Below, piece after piece: positions 7,229 through 8,611 of a stretch of 8,611 nucleotides of DNA; position 1 is the first letter of the stretch; every line of letters starts with the position of its first letter. The position numbers and the translations under genes were made by a program. The DNA is from Candidatus Neoanaerotignum tabaqchaliae. Its GTDB lineage: Bacteria; Bacillota; Clostridia; Lachnospirales; Anaerotignaceae. The DNA is taken from NCBI GenBank assembly GCA_904420235.1, contig CAJFUS010000139.1, positions 1 to 8,611 of the forward strand, in the 5' to 3' direction. Under the pieces are notes generated by a model, which was not told the DNA's origin, made no database searches, and worked only from the letters and a program-made list of their open reading frames with translations.

Positions 7229-7771
7229 ATGGGATACATAATAGATTTTGTGGCTTTGGCTTTATTATATGTTTTTGTATTTCTTAGAAAATGGAAGGGC
7301 AAAGGCACATTGTTTGTTAACACACTTATGTATATATATCTTTCTTTTGTGCTTTATTTTACATTAATGCCAATAATAATCTCTATTCCGTCAATTCTAA
7401 ATCATAGCTATGCGCCAATGAACTTAGTACCTTTTATAGATGTTTTAACAGGAAGAGGAGATTTTTTAAGACAGATTGTGTTAAATATTATTATGACAGT
7501 ACCATTTGGCTTTTTGTTTCCATTAGTACATAAAGCTGCCAAGTTCAGCAGAATGATATTTTTTTGTTTTTTTATGAGCTTAGGTATTGAAATATTGCAG
7601 CCTTTTATAAATCCTTTCAGAGCGTCGGATATAACGGATTTAATTACTAATGTGGTTGGCGGAATGATTGGGTATGGGTTTTATGTTATTTTCAAACCGG
7701 TTGTATTTCGGATTTTTAGATTATATGAAAGCAGGAATTTGAAATTTGTAAATTTAAAGAAGTATTTGTGA
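7229..7771 (+). CDS. VanZ-like family membrane protein
   Basis: 180 residues, strongly hydrophobic, with about five predicted membrane segments (near 2-19, 29-54, 83-104, 107-124 and 138-160). It matches the VanZ-like pattern: NLVPF at 65-69 after the second segment, N86 with a following TVPFGFLFPL, E121 and Q124 in GIEILQPF, then R131 and a DITDLITNVVGG stretch (D134-D137-N141). The founding member gives low-level teicoplanin resistance in van clusters, but most members lie outside such clusters and their function is unsettled; no other van gene is visible here. The gene is visibly more AT-rich than its neighbours and prefers TTA/TTG leucine codons where the met operon prefers CTT, so it may have a separate origin. 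Its own transcript would end at the hairpins after 7796. The start is supported by GAAGGG at 7218-7223. Confidence 0.85.
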   Translation: MGYIIDFVALALLYVFVFLRKWKGKGTLFVNTLMYIYLSFVLYFTLMPIIISIPSILNHSYAPMNLVPFIDVLTGRGDFLRQIVLNIIMTVPFGFLFPLVHKAAKFSRMIFFCFFMSLGIEILQPFINPFRASDITDLITNVVGGMIGYGFYVIFKPVVFRIFRLYESRNLKFVNLKKYL

Positions 7772-7795
7772 AGAATACATTTATCTTTAAATAAT

Positions 7796-7840
7796 TTAAA
7801 CAGAAGTAAAAAATACGTTTCTGTTTAAGTTTGATTTTTA
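7796..7840 (+). terminator. Hairpin after the VanZ-like gene, probable terminator
   Basis: A perfect 10-bp stem (TTAAACAGAA at 7796-7805, TTCTGTTTAA at 7819-7828) has a 13-base loop and is followed by a broken T-run (GTTTGATTTTTA). It starts 24 bases after the VanZ-like stop codon. The stem is AT-rich and the loop large, so it is a weaker terminator than the next hairpin. Confidence 0.5.
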
Positions 7841-7854
7841 TAAGTTCTTATAAT

Positions 7855-7897
7855 AAAACAGCCTTTTGAAAGTTTAAAAGGCTGTTTTGTGTTTTTT
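7855..7897. terminator. Strong, probably bidirectional terminator between convergent genes
   Basis: A perfect 13-bp stem (AAAACAGCCTTTT at 7855-7867, AAAAGGCTGTTTT at 7876-7888) encloses an eight-base loop. On the plus strand the stem ends in TTTT and a six-T run follows at 7892-7897. Read on the minus strand it also ends in TTTT, followed by an AT-rich stretch, so it can serve the acetyltransferase gene whose stop is at 7967. Its position between two convergent genes fits a shared terminator. Confidence 0.85.
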
Positions 7898-7966
7898 ATA
7901 CGCTCTTAAAACGGCTTAACAAGTAAATGGCGATTTGTTGTTCGGCTTGATATTTAAAAGGGAAAG

Positions 7967-8407
7967 TTACATACCCTTTATAAACTGTATGTATTCAAGG
8001 GGCCTAAAGCCGAGGCTTTTATAAAGCCTTATGGCGCCGCTGTTTTCCGGTTCCGTTTCAAGACGGAAGCGTTTTACGCCCTCAGATAAACTTGACTGAA
8101 GGAAGGCGAAAAACTCTTTTCCAAGACCATGGCCCCTGAATTGTGGTTTAATATAAAGCTCCTCTATCCAAGTAACCATTCCGCCGCATTCCTGAGAGAA
8201 TGTTTTGGCCAAAAGGGCAAAGCCGGCTGTTTGTCCGCCGCTTTCTATTATATAGCACTCCACATATTCGCTTGAGCGCATGGCTTCGTTAAATGTGTTC
8301 TCAAGGTTTTCGGCCGGAACAGGGGCTATAACGGCGTCGGAGTTATAGAAATCCGTGGCCATTTTTAAATATTCCTGCTTATCGGACGCCTGAATTTTTC
8401 TTATCAT
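7967..8407 (-). CDS. GNAT family N-acetyltransferase
   Basis: 146 residues, a single complete GNAT domain that uses acetyl-CoA to acetylate an amine of unknown identity in the cytosol. Seen: IRKIQASDKQEYLKMATDFY at the N-terminus, the central strand WIEELYIKPQF, and the acetyl-CoA pyrophosphate-binding motif A, Q89-F-R-G92-H-G94-L-G96 (Q-x-x-G-x-G). After it comes ETEPENSGAIRLYKSLGF (about 117-134), the classic motif B region with the asparagine and tyrosine typical of the fold. No key element is missing. The substrate cannot be told; both small-molecule and protein acetylation occur in this superfamily. The ATG at 8405-8407 is preceded by GGAGGT (complement of 8413-8418) at five bases. It converges on the VanZ-like gene and probably ends at the hairpin around 7855-7888. 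Base usage resembles the met operon rather than the VanZ-like gene. Confidence 0.9.
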   Translation of the reverse strand: MIRKIQASDKQEYLKMATDFYNSDAVIAPVPAENLENTFNEAMRSSEYVECYIIESGGQTAGFALLAKTFSQECGGMVTWIEELYIKPQFRGHGLGKEFFAFLQSSLSEGVKRFRLETEPENSGAIRLYKSLGFRPLEYIQFIKGM

Positions 8408-8432
8408 ATAATACCTCCGGAAAATTTTATTT

Positions 8433-8462
8433 TTTATATAATTTTAACATAAGGTCTGTTTA
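8433..8462 (-). promoter_or_regulatory. Possible promoter for the acetyltransferase gene
   Basis: On the minus strand, TAAACA (8462-8457) and TATAAA (8438-8433) are separated by 18 bases and lie upstream of the GGAGGT ribosome binding site. Four of six -35 bases and five of six -10 bases match sigma-70/sigma-A consensus. The surrounding DNA is AT-rich, so a chance match is quite possible. Confidence 0.3.
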
Positions 8463-8488
8463 AAATCCATAGCTTTCGATTTAAACTT

Positions 8489-8501
8489 GGGGGGGGGGGG
8501 G
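8489..8501. repeat. Homopolymer run of 13 G
   Basis: Thirteen consecutive G between AAACTT and TTGACA, in an otherwise AT-rich non-coding region about 80 bases upstream of the acetyltransferase start. Such runs can vary in length by slippage and are also prone to sequencing error, so the exact count is uncertain. Confidence 0.9.
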
Positions 8502-8611
8502 TTGACAGGCGGAGGAATCTGAAAGTTGGTTTTGCAAAAGCGCTGTTATATATAAAAGTTTTTATTTTAAAATTTTAAGCCGGTTTGAACCGCGGTATGG
8601 CCGGAACGGTT
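8502..8611. other. Non-coding right edge
   Basis: I see no supportable gene. The stretch begins with TTGACA, a perfect -35 hexamer, but no -10 lies at 16-18 bases; the nearest TATA-type sequence (8547-8556) is about 40 bases away. GGAGGAA at 8511-8517 resembles a ribosome binding site but leads into no open frame of useful length. A gene may begin beyond the window; the last ATG (8597) has only five codons visible and no ribosome binding site. Confidence 0.5.

Noticed and set aside
7229..7771. Glycopeptide resistance role for the VanZ-like gene
   Set aside because: No vanA/H/X/S/R-type gene is visible, and most VanZ-family members occur outside resistance clusters; only the family name is supported.
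8502..8556. Promoter reading right from TTGACA at 8502
   Set aside because: No -10 element lies 16-18 bases downstream; the TATATATAAA stretch is about 40 bases away.
8578..8595. tRNA T-arm-like GGTTCAAACC on the minus strand at the right edge
   Set aside because: The stem around the loop does not pair over five bases, no acceptor end or CCA follows, and no anticodon arm is present; it is better explained as a short CGGTT/AACCG palindrome.
1..8611. CRISPR array, insertion sequence, rRNA or phage genes
   Set aside because: No regularly spaced repeats, transposase or recombinase motifs, terminal inverted repeats or RNA gene signatures were seen on either strand.

Overview
The window looks like part of a low-to-moderate GC Firmicute chromosome, most likely from an anaerobic clostridial lineage. 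This is inferred from frequent ATA isoleucine codons, strong GGAGG-type ribosome binding sites paired with TTG and GTG starts, U-tailed hairpin terminators, and the gene content: a free-standing cobalamin methionine synthase reactivation protein, a shortened MetH, and a YitJ-type fusion. I cannot assign a genus from the sequence alone.

Layout. Positions 1-873 hold the 3' part of a sodium/solute symporter of the PutP type, cut by the left edge and followed by a clear hairpin terminator (about 886-910). From 990 to 6992 there is a tight four-gene plus-strand operon: type I glycerate kinase, stand-alone MetH reactivation-domain protein, MetH without its C-terminal activation domain, and a homocysteine S-methyltransferase/methylenetetrahydrofolate reductase fusion. 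The junctions are a 15-base gap, a 14-base overlap and an 11-base gap, so the genes are almost certainly co-transcribed. A 236-base non-coding stretch follows, with no convincing terminator. Next is an AT-rich VanZ-like membrane protein gene (7229-7771), then two hairpins (7796-7828 and 7855-7888) that separate it from a convergent GNAT acetyltransferase gene on the minus strand (7967-8407). The last 200 bases are non-coding and contain a run of 13 G.

How the genes work together. The fusion protein can reduce 5,10-methylene-THF to 5-methyl-THF. MetH uses 5-methyl-THF and homocysteine to make methionine through its cobalamin cofactor. The small reactivation protein supplies in trans the AdoMet-dependent reductive re-methylation that E. 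coli MetH carries in cis. Glycerate kinase is the odd member: it makes 2-phosphoglycerate, and its link to one-carbon or serine metabolism is only inferred from operon membership.

I do not see an entirely new system here. The points most worth a second look are the cysteine-rich tail of the reactivation protein, the two tandem zinc-type homocysteine-binding modules in one operon, the inclusion of glycerate kinase, and the leader that seems too short for a classic SAM-I or cobalamin riboswitch.
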